Assembly (NCBI GenBank): GCA_045657625.1
Contig: JAZOTM010000016.1
Coordinates: 1 to 64,000, forward strand
DNA: 64,000 nt
Direction of reading: 5' to 3'
From: JAZOTM01 sp045657625
GTDB taxonomy: Bacteria > Bacillota > Clostridia > Lachnospirales > Lachnospiraceae
Positions 16,556 through 25,625 of the stretch are shown here, piece by piece. Position 1 is the first letter of the stretch, and every line of letters begins with the position of its first letter. A model generated the notes under the pieces. The model saw nothing but the letters and a program-made list of their open reading frames with translations. It made no database searches and was not told where the DNA came from. Both the position numbers and the translations under genes were made by a program.

Positions 16556-18610
16556 ATGCAAAACAAAGGAAAGTATTATATTACAACTGCAATCGCATAC
16601 ACATCCGGTAAGCCGCATATCGGTAATAGTTACGAAATCGTGCTTGCGGACTGTATCGCAAGATATAAGAGAGCAGATGGATTTGATGTGCATTTTCAGA
16701 CAGGTTCTGATGAACATGGACAGAAAATCGAAACGCGTGCAATTGAAGAAGGAGAAACTCCAAAAGAATTCGTAGATGCTACTGCAGGAACAATTAAGCA
16801 TTTATGGGATTTGATGAATACATCTTATGATCGTTTCATTCGTACAACGGATGCAGATCATGAAGCACAAGTACAGAAGATATTTAAAAAGCTTTACGAT
16901 CAGGGAGATATTTATAAGGGTGCTTACGAAGGTATGTATTGTACCGAATGTGAGGCCTTTTATACACAGTCTCAGTTAAAAGATGGCGTTTGTCCGGTAT
17001 GTGGCGGTAAAGTACATCCGGAAAAAGAAGAAGCTTATTTCTTTAAGATGAGCAAATATGCGGATCGATTAATTGAACACATCAACAGTCATCCGGAATT
17101 TATCCAGCCGGTATCTCGTAAGAATGAAATGATGAACAATTTCCTTCTTCCGGGACTTCAGGATTTGTGTGTATCCAGAACTTCCTTTAAGTGGGGAATT
17201 CCAGTAGATTTTGATCCGGACCACGTAGTATATGTATGGTTAGATGCACTTTCCAACTATATTACCGGTATTGGATATGATGCAGAGGGTAATTCTTCCG
17301 AACAGTACAAAAAGAACTGGCCTGCAGACTTACACTTGATTGGAAAAGATATCATTCGTTTCCATACCATTTATTGGCCAATTTTCTTGATGGCACTCGG
17401 TGAGCCGCTTCCGAAGCAGGTATTTGGACATCCATGGTTGTTACAGGGTGGCGAAAAGATGAGTAAGAGTAAGGGAAATGTTATTTACGCCGATGATTTA
17501 GTAGATTTATTTGGTGTAGATGCAACCCGTTACTTTGTAGTTCATGAGATGCCATATGAAAACGACGGTGTAATCACTTGGGAATTAATGGTAGAGCGTG
17601 TGAACTCTGATTTGGCGAATACCTTAGGAAACTTGGTAAATCGTACAATTTCTATGAGCAACAAGTACTTTGGTGGCGTGGTTAGCAACAAGAACGTAGA
17701 AGATACGATGGATGCTGATTTGAAGGCTGTGGTAACCGGCGCATACGATAAAGTAGAAGCACATATGGAACATTTGCGCGCAGCAGATGCTTTGACAGAA
17801 ATTTTCACAGTATTCAAGCGTTTGAACAAATATATCGATGAAACAGAACCGTGGGTACTTGCAAAGGATGAAGCTAAGGCAGATCGTCTTGCAACCGTTC
17901 TTTATAATTTGGTAGAAGGTATTTGTGTAGGAACTACACTGCTTGCACCATTCTTACCGGATACTGCAGATCGCATCATGAAGCAGTTAAATACCACACT
18001 TCGTGATTTTGATACCTTGGGTGAATTTGGATTATATCCATCTGAAAATAAGGTGACCGACACTCCGGAAATCTTATTTGCTCGTTTAGATAAGGAAGAA
18101 ACTTTGGCTAAGGCAGCAGAAATTCAGGCTCGTCAGAGAGAAGAATTTTTAGCACATCAGAAAAAGGCCAGAGAAAATCTTGTAAAAGCAGGAAAGATGA
18201 CACCGGAAGAAGCAGAAGCAGCTCGCATCGCTTTAGAAGGTCCATCCGCAACAGATGAAGTAGTGATGGATATGGAAGACAAGGAAACCATTACCTTTGA
18301 AGATTTCGAAAAGATGCAGTTCCAGGTTGGTCAAATTATGGCTTGTGAAGCAGTAGAGAAATCAAAAAAATTGCTTTGCTCTCAGGTAAAGGTGGGAAGC
18401 AAAACGTTACAGATTGTTTCCGGAATTCGTAAGTACTACACACCGGAAGAGATGGTGGGCAAAAAGGTTATGGTTCTTGTGAACTTGAAGCCTGCGAAAT
18501 TAGCCGGTATTTTATCAGAAGGAATGATTCTTTGTGCAGAGGATGCAGAGGGCAACTACGTGGTGATGACACCGGAAAAGGATTGTCCAAGCGGTTCTGA
18601 AATTGCTTAA
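16556..18610 (+). CDS. metG: Methionyl-tRNA synthetase
   Basis: This 684-residue class I synthetase charges tRNA-Met. HIGN (residues 21-24) is the HIGH motif and KMSKS is at 301-305. One Cys4 zinc knuckle (CTEC and CPVC, roughly 128-148) is present, and the C-terminal ~105 residues form the EMAPII-like tRNA-binding domain (FQVGQIM, ILSEGMILCAED) used for dimerisation and tRNA capture. The start follows TAGGAGG. It is controlled by the methionine T-box and is followed 14 bases later by tatD, the gene order common in Firmicutes. Confidence 0.97.
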   Translation: MQNKGKYYITTAIAYTSGKPHIGNSYEIVLADCIARYKRADGFDVHFQTGSDEHGQKIETRAIEEGETPKEFVDATAGTIKHLWDLMNTSYDRFIRTTDADHEAQVQKIFKKLYDQGDIYKGAYEGMYCTECEAFYTQSQLKDGVCPVCGGKVHPEKEEAYFFKMSKYADRLIEHINSHPEFIQPVSRKNEMMNNFLLPGLQDLCVSRTSFKWGIPVDFDPDHVVYVWLDALSNYITGIGYDAEGNSSEQYKKNWPADLHLIGKDIIRFHTIYWPIFLMALGEPLPKQVFGHPWLLQGGEKMSKSKGNVIYADDLVDLFGVDATRYFVVHEMPYENDGVITWELMVERVNSDLANTLGNLVNRTISMSNKYFGGVVSNKNVEDTMDADLKAVVTGAYDKVEAHMEHLRAADALTEIFTVFKRLNKYIDETEPWVLAKDEAKADRLATVLYNLVEGICVGTTLLAPFLPDTADRIMKQLNTTLRDFDTLGEFGLYPSENKVTDTPEILFARLDKEETLAKAAEIQARQREEFLAHQKKARENLVKAGKMTPEEAEAARIALEGPSATDEVVMDMEDKETITFEDFEKMQFQVGQIMACEAVEKSKKLLCSQVKVGSKTLQIVSGIRKYYTPEEMVGKKVMVLVNLKPAKLAGILSEGMILCAEDAEGNYVVMTPEKDCPSGSEIA

Positions 18611-18624
18611 GAATAGGAGATGCT

Positions 18625-19395
18625 ATGATTTTTGATAGTCATGCACACTATGATGATGAGAAGTTCGACTCAGATAGAGACGAACTTCTCAACTCATTTC
18701 CGGAGAAAGGAATTGAGACACTCATCAACGTGGGTGCGAATTTACAGTCGACAAAAAACAGTATAGCCTTGGCGGAGCGCTATTCCTACATTTATGCGGC
18801 GGCAGGAGTACATCCAAGCGACGTAGATGAACTAAATGAGAATACATTTTCCGCTTTAGAACAAGATGCGCGGCATGATAAAGTGGTGGCAATTGGAGAA
18901 ATCGGATTGGATTATTATTGGGATAAGGAAAAAGAGGTGCAGGAAAATCAGCGCTATTGGTTTCGTCGCCAGTTATCCCTGGCAAAGGAGCTTCAGAAAC
19001 CTGTGATTATCCATTCCAGAGATGCCGCAGAGGATACCTTGGAAATTATGAAGGAAGCGCACCAAGACGAGATTCCGGGTGTGATCCATTGTTTTTCCTA
19101 TTCGCCGGAGATTGCCAAGGAATATGTAAAAATGGGTTATTATTTGGGCGTTGGAGGAGTCGTTACTTTTAAAAATGGAAAAAAATTAAAAGAAACAGTT
19201 GACCAAATACCCCTAGAGTATTTATTATTAGAAACTGACTGTCCATATCTTGCGCCGGAGCCATATAGAGGAAAAAGAAATTCTTCTTTATATTTACCTT
19301 ATGTGGTTACGGAGATTGCAAAGATTAAAAATATAACGGAAAATGAAGTCATGGAACACACAAAAGCCAATGCAAAGATGCTATTTGGTATATAA
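18625..19395 (+). CDS. TatD-family metal-dependent deoxyribonuclease
   Basis: This 256-residue TIM-barrel hydrolase has the N-terminal HAH metal motif at residues 5-7, EIGLDYY near 91-97, IHSRDA near 128 and ETDCPYLAPEP near 202, all typical of TatD nucleases that trim DNA ends with a divalent metal. It begins 14 bases after metG with AGGAGA. The metG-tatD-ksgA order is conserved in many Firmicutes, although here a Cof-type phosphatase gene lies where rnmV is often found. Confidence 0.95.
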   Translation: MIFDSHAHYDDEKFDSDRDELLNSFPEKGIETLINVGANLQSTKNSIALAERYSYIYAAAGVHPSDVDELNENTFSALEQDARHDKVVAIGEIGLDYYWDKEKEVQENQRYWFRRQLSLAKELQKPVIIHSRDAAEDTLEIMKEAHQDEIPGVIHCFSYSPEIAKEYVKMGYYLGVGGVVTFKNGKKLKETVDQIPLEYLLLETDCPYLAPEPYRGKRNSSLYLPYVVTEIAKIKNITENEVMEHTKANAKMLFGI

Positions 19396-19433
19396 ATGCC
19401 GCTTTGTGAGGCTTTAAGAGTAAAGGAAAAAGC

Positions 19434-20243
19434 ATGTCATACGAATGTATTGTATTAGATTTGGATGGAACTTTAACCAATTCTGAGAAACAGATTTCAA
19501 AAAGAAATAAGGAAGCCCTTTTTCGAATCCAAGAAAAGGGAAAGAAAGTGGTATTGGCCAGTGGACGTCCGACACCGGGAATTGTAAAGTTGGCGGAAGA
19601 GCTGGAATTACAAAAGTACGGTGGGTACATGATGGCCTATAATGGCGCGAAAATCACGAATTGTAAGACGGAAGAAGTGGTATTTAATGCGACTTTGCCG
19701 GAGGATGCGATTCCCGGTTTGTATCAGATTGCAAAGCAAGTGGATGTAGGGATTGTTACCTATAAAAAGGATGGCATTGTAAGTGGCAATGGAAAAGATG
19801 AGTATTTGGAATTGGAAAGCAGAATCAATAGCCTGCCTATTCTGGAGGTAGAAGATTTTGTGCAGGAAATCACCTGGCCAATCAATAAATGCTTGATGTC
19901 CGGAGAGCCGGATAAAATCTTACATGCTCTGGAATTAGCCAAAGGAAAATTTAAATCAAAATTAAATATTTTCCGTTCAGAGCCATTTTTCCTGGAGTGC
20001 GTGCCTAATGGTGTAGATAAGGCATCCGGATTGGCTTATTTATTAAAAGATCTGCATTTAGAGAAGGAGCAGTTGATTTGTTGTGGAGATGGATTTAATG
20101 ATCTCTCTATGATACAGTTCGCCGGTTTGGGCGTCGCTATGGCGAATGCCCAGGAAGATGTGCGAAAGGCAGCAGATTATATTACTCTTTCCAATGATGA
20201 AGATGGAGTAGCAGCAGTGATTGAAAAGTTTATGGAGGATTAA
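19434..20243 (+). CDS. Cof-type HAD-superfamily phosphatase
   Basis: This 269-residue protein has HAD motif I DLDGTL with nucleophile Asp9 and Asp11, motif II LASGRP (about 41-46), Lys near residue 200 and motif IV GDGFNDLSMIQ (about 220-230). The large C2B cap inserted after motif II places it with sugar- or nucleotide-phosphate phosphatases such as YidA/Cof. It probably dephosphorylates a phosphosugar or a cofactor precursor in the cytosol. It is in line with tatD and rsmA. Confidence 0.93.
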   Translation: MSYECIVLDLDGTLTNSEKQISKRNKEALFRIQEKGKKVVLASGRPTPGIVKLAEELELQKYGGYMMAYNGAKITNCKTEEVVFNATLPEDAIPGLYQIAKQVDVGIVTYKKDGIVSGNGKDEYLELESRINSLPILEVEDFVQEITWPINKCLMSGEPDKILHALELAKGKFKSKLNIFRSEPFFLECVPNGVDKASGLAYLLKDLHLEKEQLICCGDGFNDLSMIQFAGLGVAMANAQEDVRKAADYITLSNDEDGVAAVIEKFMED

Positions 20244-20245
20244 GG

Positions 20246-21109
20246 ATGGCAACTCTTGGAAATCCACAAAACACAATTGCCGTATTACAGAAATACGGAT
20301 TCAATTTTCAAAAGAAGTTTGGTCAGAATTTCTTGATCGATACCCATGTTTTGGAAAAAATCATGCGAGAAGCCGGTGTCACCAAGGAAGATTTCGTGGT
20401 GGAAATCGGACCCGGAATTGGTACGATGACGCAATACCTGTGTGAACAGGCGAGAGAAGTCGTGGCGGTGGAAATCGATCGAAATTTAATTCCCATACTG
20501 GAAGACACGTTGCAAGTATACGATAATGTGGAGGTCGTAAATGAGGATATCTTAAAAGTCGATATCAAAGCTTTGGCAGAGGAGCGAAATGGCGGAAAGC
20601 CGATTAAGGTAGTTGCAAACCTGCCATATTATATTACGACACCGATTATCATGGGGCTTTTTGAAAGTCACGTGCCAATCGAAAGTATTACGATTATGGT
20701 ACAAAAAGAAGTGGCTGATCGTATGCAAACGGGACCGGGAAGCAAGGAATATGGAGCGTTGTCCTTGGCGGTTCAATATTATGCAAAACCGGAAATCGTA
20801 GCAAATGTACCGCCGAATTGCTTTATGCCTCGTCCAAAGGTAGGAAGTGCGGTCATTCGATTAACCCGACATGAAAAATCACCGGTAGAGGTGAAGGATG
20901 AAAAGATGATGTTCCGTGTGATTCGAGCATCCTTTAATCAAAGAAGAAAGACGTTGGTAAATGGACTTACCAACGCAGGAAATTTACCTTATTCAAAAGA
21001 AAAAATAACAGAAGCGATTGAAAAAATGGGACTGCCTTCTACGGTGCGTGGGGAAACACTGACATTGGAGCAGTTTGCGATGCTTACAAATTATTTACTG
21101 GAGCAGTAG
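20246..21109 (+). CDS. rsmA: 16S rRNA (A1518/A1519) dimethyltransferase
   Basis: This 287-residue S-adenosylmethionine-dependent enzyme dimethylates two adjacent adenines in the 3' hairpin of 16S rRNA. KKFGQNFLID (about 20-29) is the family N-terminal motif, VEIGPGIGTM (about 52-61) binds S-adenosylmethionine, and NLPYYITTPI (about 126-135) holds the catalytic NLPY. It starts two bases after the phosphatase stop, so the genes are translationally close. Length and motifs are normal. Confidence 0.97.
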   Translation: MATLGNPQNTIAVLQKYGFNFQKKFGQNFLIDTHVLEKIMREAGVTKEDFVVEIGPGIGTMTQYLCEQAREVVAVEIDRNLIPILEDTLQVYDNVEVVNEDILKVDIKALAEERNGGKPIKVVANLPYYITTPIIMGLFESHVPIESITIMVQKEVADRMQTGPGSKEYGALSLAVQYYAKPEIVANVPPNCFMPRPKVGSAVIRLTRHEKSPVEVKDEKMMFRVIRASFNQRRKTLVNGLTNAGNLPYSKEKITEAIEKMGLPSTVRGETLTLEQFAMLTNYLLEQ

Positions 21110-21167
21110 CATTTTAAAAATTTTAGAAAGTATAGCATTTTTTCATAGAATCTCCGGATTTCGTTCA

Positions 21168-21196
21168 TTGTATTGAAAAAAAGTCTTTCATATAAT
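21168..21196 (+). promoter_or_regulatory. Promoter of the first TPR-GGDEF gene
   Basis: TTGTAT (21168-21173) and TATAAT (21191-21196) are 17 bp apart. The in-frame start at 21173 would lie inside this promoter, which supports the downstream ATG at 21230. Confidence 0.75.
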
Positions 21197-21229
21197 AGAA
21201 GTACGGGGACACACAGAAAGTGTGAAGGT

Positions 21230-22843
21230 ATGGAAAATTACAAAGAGTACAGTACACAGGTCCAAGGTTGGATAAAAGAAGTACTGCATAGCCGCGGAAT
21301 AGATGCGGAAGAGACATTAAAATATTGCGACAAAATTATGGAATATGGCAAAGAACACAAGTCCGATAAGTTGTTGGGATTTGCCTTTTATTATCGTGCA
21401 GAAAACTATTACAGTTTGAATGATTTGGATAATTTTTTCCGTAATATTACCACAGCCTTGCCTTATTTGGATAATTCAGAGCAATGGGAACTGGTAGCAA
21501 AGGCTTATAATTTTATGGGCATTACGTCTTTTAGCAGAGGCAATGCTCCTTTTGCTATGGATAATTATCTGACAGCCCTGGGGTATTGCAAAAAATACCA
21601 GATTCACCAGGTAGGTATCATGATTAATTTTAATATCGGCACCATGTATTATAATTTTGGAGATTATCAGCAGGCGGGCCGATATTTTGATGCCAGTCAG
21701 GAGACGCTTGATCGATATCCGGATTTACCGGCCAGAAATGAATTATACATGAATACTTATATGGCCATGGCCAATACCTATTTGGCAAAAAACCAAATGG
21801 AGAAAGCACGTATTTATATTGAACGTGCGGAAAAGGCGGCCGGACCCGATAATATGGAAATGACGGAGCTTTGTATGAAATGTCTTATGGCACGTTTTTA
21901 TCAGGCAGAAGGGAAAGAAAAACTGCGTGATGAATGCATTGAGGCAGTTAATCATATTATGGAAGAGGCATTTCCATTACTGGATGTGTTTGAGGACTTG
22001 ATGGAATATTGCGGTATGCTGTTAGAGGCAGAGCGTTTTGAACCTTTGTGGACAGCGCTTACACAAATGGAAAATTTGGCAAAACAAGCAAAGATTCATA
22101 ATCTGCAAAAAAGAATTCTTTCTTTAAAGATTAAATATTATAAAGTCACGGAAGACCATGCAGGATATCTGCAGGCAGCCGGTTTGTTTTATGAATTATC
22201 CGAAATTTTGGAAAAAGAGAATCAAGTAACCATTGGAAATATGTTGAATCTTCGTAATTTGATTGAACAGTCTACGATTCAGCAAAAACAGATGGAAGAG
22301 GAAAATCTGGAGTTGCAGCAAAAGTCTGAGACCGATGCCCTTACGGGACTTCCGAATCGTTTCCGTTTAAATGCGGTTATGGAGGATGTGTTTATCAAGG
22401 CGAATCTTGGGAAAACATACTTTGCCATTGAAATTTTGGATATTGATTATTTTAAACAATATAACGATAACTATGGTCATCAGGAAGGTGACCGGTGTAT
22501 CCAAGCGGTAGCTACTGCCATTGCCAGTATGGAAGAGCATAACAACGTGTTTGCAGCTCGATATGGTGGAGATGAATTTGTAATTGTATATTCCGGTTAT
22601 CGTCAGGAAGATGTACTTTCTATGATGCAGGAATTGAGACAACGTGTGTTGGGCATGAAAATTGCCCATGGACATTCTGTAGTGGCACCTTATGTATCTA
22701 TTTCCCAGGGAGCCTGTTTTGGAATCCCAAGTGCAGAGGATACGGTATCGGATTATTTGCATCAAGCAGATGATATGCTTTATAAAGTAAAAACCATGTC
22801 ACGCAACAATGCGGGATTATGTGAATTTCAAAAGACGGAATAG
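21230..22843 (+). CDS. TPR-domain diguanylate cyclase (GGDEF)
   Basis: This 537-residue soluble protein has helical TPR-like repeats over the first ~340 residues (for example AKAYNFMGITSFSRGNAPFA and the YMAMANTYLAKNQ repeat), a short coiled coil (IQQKQMEEENLELQQ), and a GGDEF domain with intact RYGGDEF (about 444-450) and metal-binding DIDYFKQYND. It should make cyclic di-GMP. The RxxD inhibitory site is absent before the motif. There is no membrane segment, so the TPR part probably takes input from a protein partner. A same-architecture paralogue lies at 56524-58122. Confidence 0.9.
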   Translation: MENYKEYSTQVQGWIKEVLHSRGIDAEETLKYCDKIMEYGKEHKSDKLLGFAFYYRAENYYSLNDLDNFFRNITTALPYLDNSEQWELVAKAYNFMGITSFSRGNAPFAMDNYLTALGYCKKYQIHQVGIMINFNIGTMYYNFGDYQQAGRYFDASQETLDRYPDLPARNELYMNTYMAMANTYLAKNQMEKARIYIERAEKAAGPDNMEMTELCMKCLMARFYQAEGKEKLRDECIEAVNHIMEEAFPLLDVFEDLMEYCGMLLEAERFEPLWTALTQMENLAKQAKIHNLQKRILSLKIKYYKVTEDHAGYLQAAGLFYELSEILEKENQVTIGNMLNLRNLIEQSTIQQKQMEEENLELQQKSETDALTGLPNRFRLNAVMEDVFIKANLGKTYFAIEILDIDYFKQYNDNYGHQEGDRCIQAVATAIASMEEHNNVFAARYGGDEFVIVYSGYRQEDVLSMMQELRQRVLGMKIAHGHSVVAPYVSISQGACFGIPSAEDTVSDYLHQADDMLYKVKTMSRNNAGLCEFQKTE

Positions 22844-22847
22844 AGAC

Positions 22848-23093
22848 ATGAATTATACATATATTTTGGAATGCAAGGACCATTCTTTCTACACAGGATG
22901 GACCAATGACTTGGAAAAAAGAGTTGCTGCACATAATGCAGGAGAAGGTGCGAAGTATACAAAAGGTAGAGGGCCGGTGCGATTGGTATATTATGAGACT
23001 TTTGAAACCAAACAAGAGGCCATGAAGCGAGAATATGCTATTAAACAGATGAGTCGCACCGAAAAAGAGGAATTAATCAAAAAATCAGAGTGA
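22848..23093 (+). CDS. GIY-YIG nuclease-family protein (UPF0213-like)
   Basis: This 81-residue protein is one compact GIY-YIG domain: YTYILECKD at the start, FYTGWTNDLEKRVAAHN (YxG then conserved Arg) and a conserved Glu in the QEAMKREYAIK helix. The length matches the stand-alone YhbQ/UPF0213 group, whose members have nuclease activity of uncertain role. ATG 22848 is chosen from homologous N-terminal pattern; the longer ORF start overlaps the GGDEF gene. It lies four bases after that gene. Confidence 0.9.
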   Translation: MNYTYILECKDHSFYTGWTNDLEKRVAAHNAGEGAKYTKGRGPVRLVYYETFETKQEAMKREYAIKQMSRTEKEELIKKSE

Positions 23094-23149
23094 ATTGTTG
23101 GTGAAATGGGTTTTGATTTGGAGAAAGTGGAATATAAGCATTAAGTTAT

Positions 23150-23170
23150 AGGATACAGTATCCTGTTTTT
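23150..23170 (+). terminator. Short terminator-like hairpin after GIY-YIG gene
   Basis: AGGATA pairs with TATCCT over a 3-base loop, followed by GTTTTT. It is weak but correctly placed. Confidence 0.55.
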
Positions 23171-23171
23171 A

Positions 23172-23301
23172 TTTGTGAAACTGCTATGCGGCGAATGCCG
23201 CATAAGCAATCTGCAAGTAGATTCCTATGGCAAGCTAGCTTGCCAAGGGAATCTTTTTGCAGATTATATATGCCACACTTGTGGCATATTAGTTTCACAA
23301 A
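23172..23301. repeat. Clover-like nested inverted-repeat element
   Basis: An 11-bp outer stem (TTTGTGAAACT at 23172-23182 with AGTTTCACAAA at 23291-23301) encloses three hairpins. Arm 1 is 23183-23192 with 23197-23207 (ATGCGGC/GCCGCAT). Arm 2 is a long stem 23208-23265 whose tip is the 18-base palindrome 23228-23245. Arm 3 is 23268-23276 with 23281-23289 (ATATGCCAC/GTGGCATAT). Nearly every base is paired. It lies 104 bases before the DEAD-box helicase start. It could be a small non-autonomous mobile repeat, a structured RNA, or a helicase leader. The 75-codon ORF across it is not credible. Confidence 0.85.
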
Positions 23302-23405
23302 CGGAAAAGAAACAGAAATGTATCAATATAAATAAAAATTCTTATACCACATTGAAATATGTCCCAAATCATTTCCAGCAATTCCGGAAAAGTAATTGAG
23401 GTTAT

Positions 23406-24992
23406 ATGGAAACAATTAGATTTGAAGAATTGGGATTAGATCCCAGAATTTTACGTGGAATAGAGGAGATGGGCTTTGAAGAAGCATCTCCAATTCAGGC
23501 ACAGGCAATCCCTGTTGTCATGGAAGGAAAGGATGTCATTGGTCAGGCACAAACCGGTACCGGTAAGACTGCAGCCTTTGGCATTCCGATTTTACAGAGG
23601 GTAGATCCTCATTTAAAGAAAACCCAGGTGTTGATTTTATCACCTACTCGAGAATTAGCGATTCAGGTCGCTGATGAAATTCGTAAATTAGCAAAATTTA
23701 TGCATGGAATAAAGGTTCTTCCGGTTTATGGCGGACAGGACATTACAAAGCAGATTCGCTCTTTAAAGGGCGGCACCCAGATTATTGTTGGTACACCGGG
23801 ACGAATTATGGATCACTTGCGTAGAAAAACCATTCGTTGTGATTACGTAAGCGCCATTGTTTTAGATGAAGCGGATGAAATGTTAAACATGGGATTCCGC
23901 GAAGATATTGAGACGGTTTTATCTTATTTGCCGGAAGAAAGACAGACGGTACTTTTTTCTGCAACCATGCCAAAACCGATCTTAGACATTACAAAAAAGT
24001 ATCAGCATGATGCAGTGCATATTAAGGTCGTAAAAAAGGAATTAACAGTTTCAAATATTGACCAGTATTATTTTGATGTGCGTCGAACACACAAAATTGA
24101 TGCATTAACAAGACTTTTGGACTATTACAATCCGAAGCTCTCTGTTGTATTCTGTAATACAAAAAAAATGGTAGATGAATTGGCTTCCGAACTTACCGGT
24201 CGCGGCTATTTTGCCGAAGCATTGCATGGCGACATGAAACAGCAACAACGAGACCGAGTAATGAATAATTTCCGAAAGGGAAAAACAGAGATCTTGATCG
24301 CCACAGATGTAGCTGCCAGAGGTATTGACGTAGATGATGTGGAAGTGGTATTTAACTATGATTTGCCACAGGATGATGAGTATTATGTGCATCGTATCGG
24401 ACGTACCGGACGTGCCGGACGTGTGGGAAAAGCGTTTTCTTTTGTAAAAGGAAAAGAAGTTTATAAGTTAAAGGATATTCAGAGATACTGTAAGACAAAG
24501 ATTTTAGCCAGCAAGTTGCCATCGGAAGAAGATGTGAATCGTATTAAGTGCGATAAGGTGATGGATGAAATCACACGCATGATTGAATCCGAAGATTTAA
24601 GCAGCATGATTGATATCATTGAAGAGCAGGTAAATCACAGTGATTATACGGCTATGGATATTGCCGCTGCGTTTTTGATGAAAGAGTTGGGCTTGTTGTC
24701 TGACGGTGCAGAGGATGAGGAAGAAGACTTCGGAGATACCGGAGCAGAAGAGGGCATGGTGCGTCTCTTTATCAATATTGGAAAGAAACAAAAGGTAAAA
24801 CCGGGAGATATTTTAGGTGCTATTGCCGGAGAATCCGGCATGCCGGGTAAACTGGTGGGAGCCATTGATATGTATGACAAGTACACCTTTGTAGAGGTGC
24901 CAAGTGAGTATGGCAGAGAAGTGTTGAATGCCATGAAACATGCAAAAATCAAAGGAAAATCCATTAGCATGGTGCCTGCAAATCACAAATAA
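23406..24992 (+). CDS. DEAD-box ATP-dependent RNA helicase (DeaD/CshA-like)
   Basis: This 528-residue helicase has the Q motif near 27-33, Walker A AQTGTGKT (48-55), PTRELA, DEAD in VLDEADEM (about 153-156), SAT, and HRIGRTGR (about 327-334). The C-terminal ~75 residues (MVRLFINIGKKQ to the end) are a DbpA-type RNA-binding domain, as in CsdA/DeaD. It unwinds RNA in ribosome assembly, mRNA decay or cold adaptation. The start follows TTGAGG. Its ~100-base leader and the structured element at 23172-23301 may allow cold- or structure-dependent control (inference). Its 3' end overlaps the convergent GNAT gene by 29 bases. Confidence 0.95.
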   Translation: METIRFEELGLDPRILRGIEEMGFEEASPIQAQAIPVVMEGKDVIGQAQTGTGKTAAFGIPILQRVDPHLKKTQVLILSPTRELAIQVADEIRKLAKFMHGIKVLPVYGGQDITKQIRSLKGGTQIIVGTPGRIMDHLRRKTIRCDYVSAIVLDEADEMLNMGFREDIETVLSYLPEERQTVLFSATMPKPILDITKKYQHDAVHIKVVKKELTVSNIDQYYFDVRRTHKIDALTRLLDYYNPKLSVVFCNTKKMVDELASELTGRGYFAEALHGDMKQQQRDRVMNNFRKGKTEILIATDVAARGIDVDDVEVVFNYDLPQDDEYYVHRIGRTGRAGRVGKAFSFVKGKEVYKLKDIQRYCKTKILASKLPSEEDVNRIKCDKVMDEITRMIESEDLSSMIDIIEEQVNHSDYTAMDIAAAFLMKELGLLSDGAEDEEEDFGDTGAEEGMVRLFINIGKKQKVKPGDILGAIAGESGMPGKLVGAIDMYDKYTFVEVPSEYGREVLNAMKHAKIKGKSISMVPANHK

Positions 24993-25551
24993 GAGAAGAC
25001 ATGGTAGGATCCGGAAAAACGCTGTAGCGTACGTGGTCCTGCCATTTTCCTTGGATACGAATACTGGAGTATTCCATTCCTTCCCGTACAAAACCAAGGC
25101 GTTGAACCAGTTTCAGGGAAGGCTCATTTGTGGGCATAATGGTAGCCGTAATGCGGTGCAAACCCACTTCTCGAAACATGACATCAATGCCTTTTTTTAA
25201 TGCTTCCGCAGCATAGCCTTTATGCCAATACCGCTGGTCAAACTTGTATCCGACATAGCAGGAATCCTGGTCTTGATGTAGAATATTACGGAAGCAAACC
25301 GTGCCGATAATTTCCCTTGGGTTATTTTTTTCAAAGACAAAAAAACGTACCAAATTCATATGGAGCAGCAGATTGTATTCGGCTGTCAGCATGGCACGAT
25401 GATAGGATAAAGTATAAAAATTTTTCGGGCGATCCGGTTCGTAACGCTCAAAAATTTCCTTGTTGTTTAAGTAAAATTGTAAAACCATATCGGCGTCTTG
25501 CGGTTCTAAAACCCGAAGAATCAAACGATCGGTTTGGTATTCAAAATGCAT
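24964..25551 (-). CDS. GNAT-family N-acetyltransferase (RimJ/RimL-like)
   Basis: This 195-residue protein has the GNAT fold: TDRLILRVLEPQDAD at the start, an acetyl-CoA loop near FDQRYWHKGYAAEALKKG and the ATIMPTNEPSLKLVQRLGFVREG C-terminal signature of the RimJ/RimL group. It probably acetylates an amino group on a protein or small molecule. On the minus strand the ATG follows AAGGGGG. It converges with the helicase gene, overlapping its last 29 bases. The substrate cannot be inferred. Confidence 0.9.
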   Translation of the reverse strand: MHFEYQTDRLILRVLEPQDADMVLQFYLNNKEIFERYEPDRPKNFYTLSYHRAMLTAEYNLLLHMNLVRFFVFEKNNPREIIGTVCFRNILHQDQDSCYVGYKFDQRYWHKGYAAEALKKGIDVMFREVGLHRITATIMPTNEPSLKLVQRLGFVREGMEYSSIRIQGKWQDHVRYSVFPDPTMSSLICDLQAPC

Positions 25552-25625
25552 AGAAAAGCCCCCTTTTCGTTACAGTTTCAGTATAGCAGAAGGGAAAAAA
25601 AAGAGGGTAAAGGGCAGAAAATTTA

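Noticed and set aside
23175..23399. 74-codon ORF with CxxC-like pairs before the helicase
   Set aside because: It lies across the nested inverted repeats; its Cys pairs come from the palindromic DNA, and no ribosome site precedes it.
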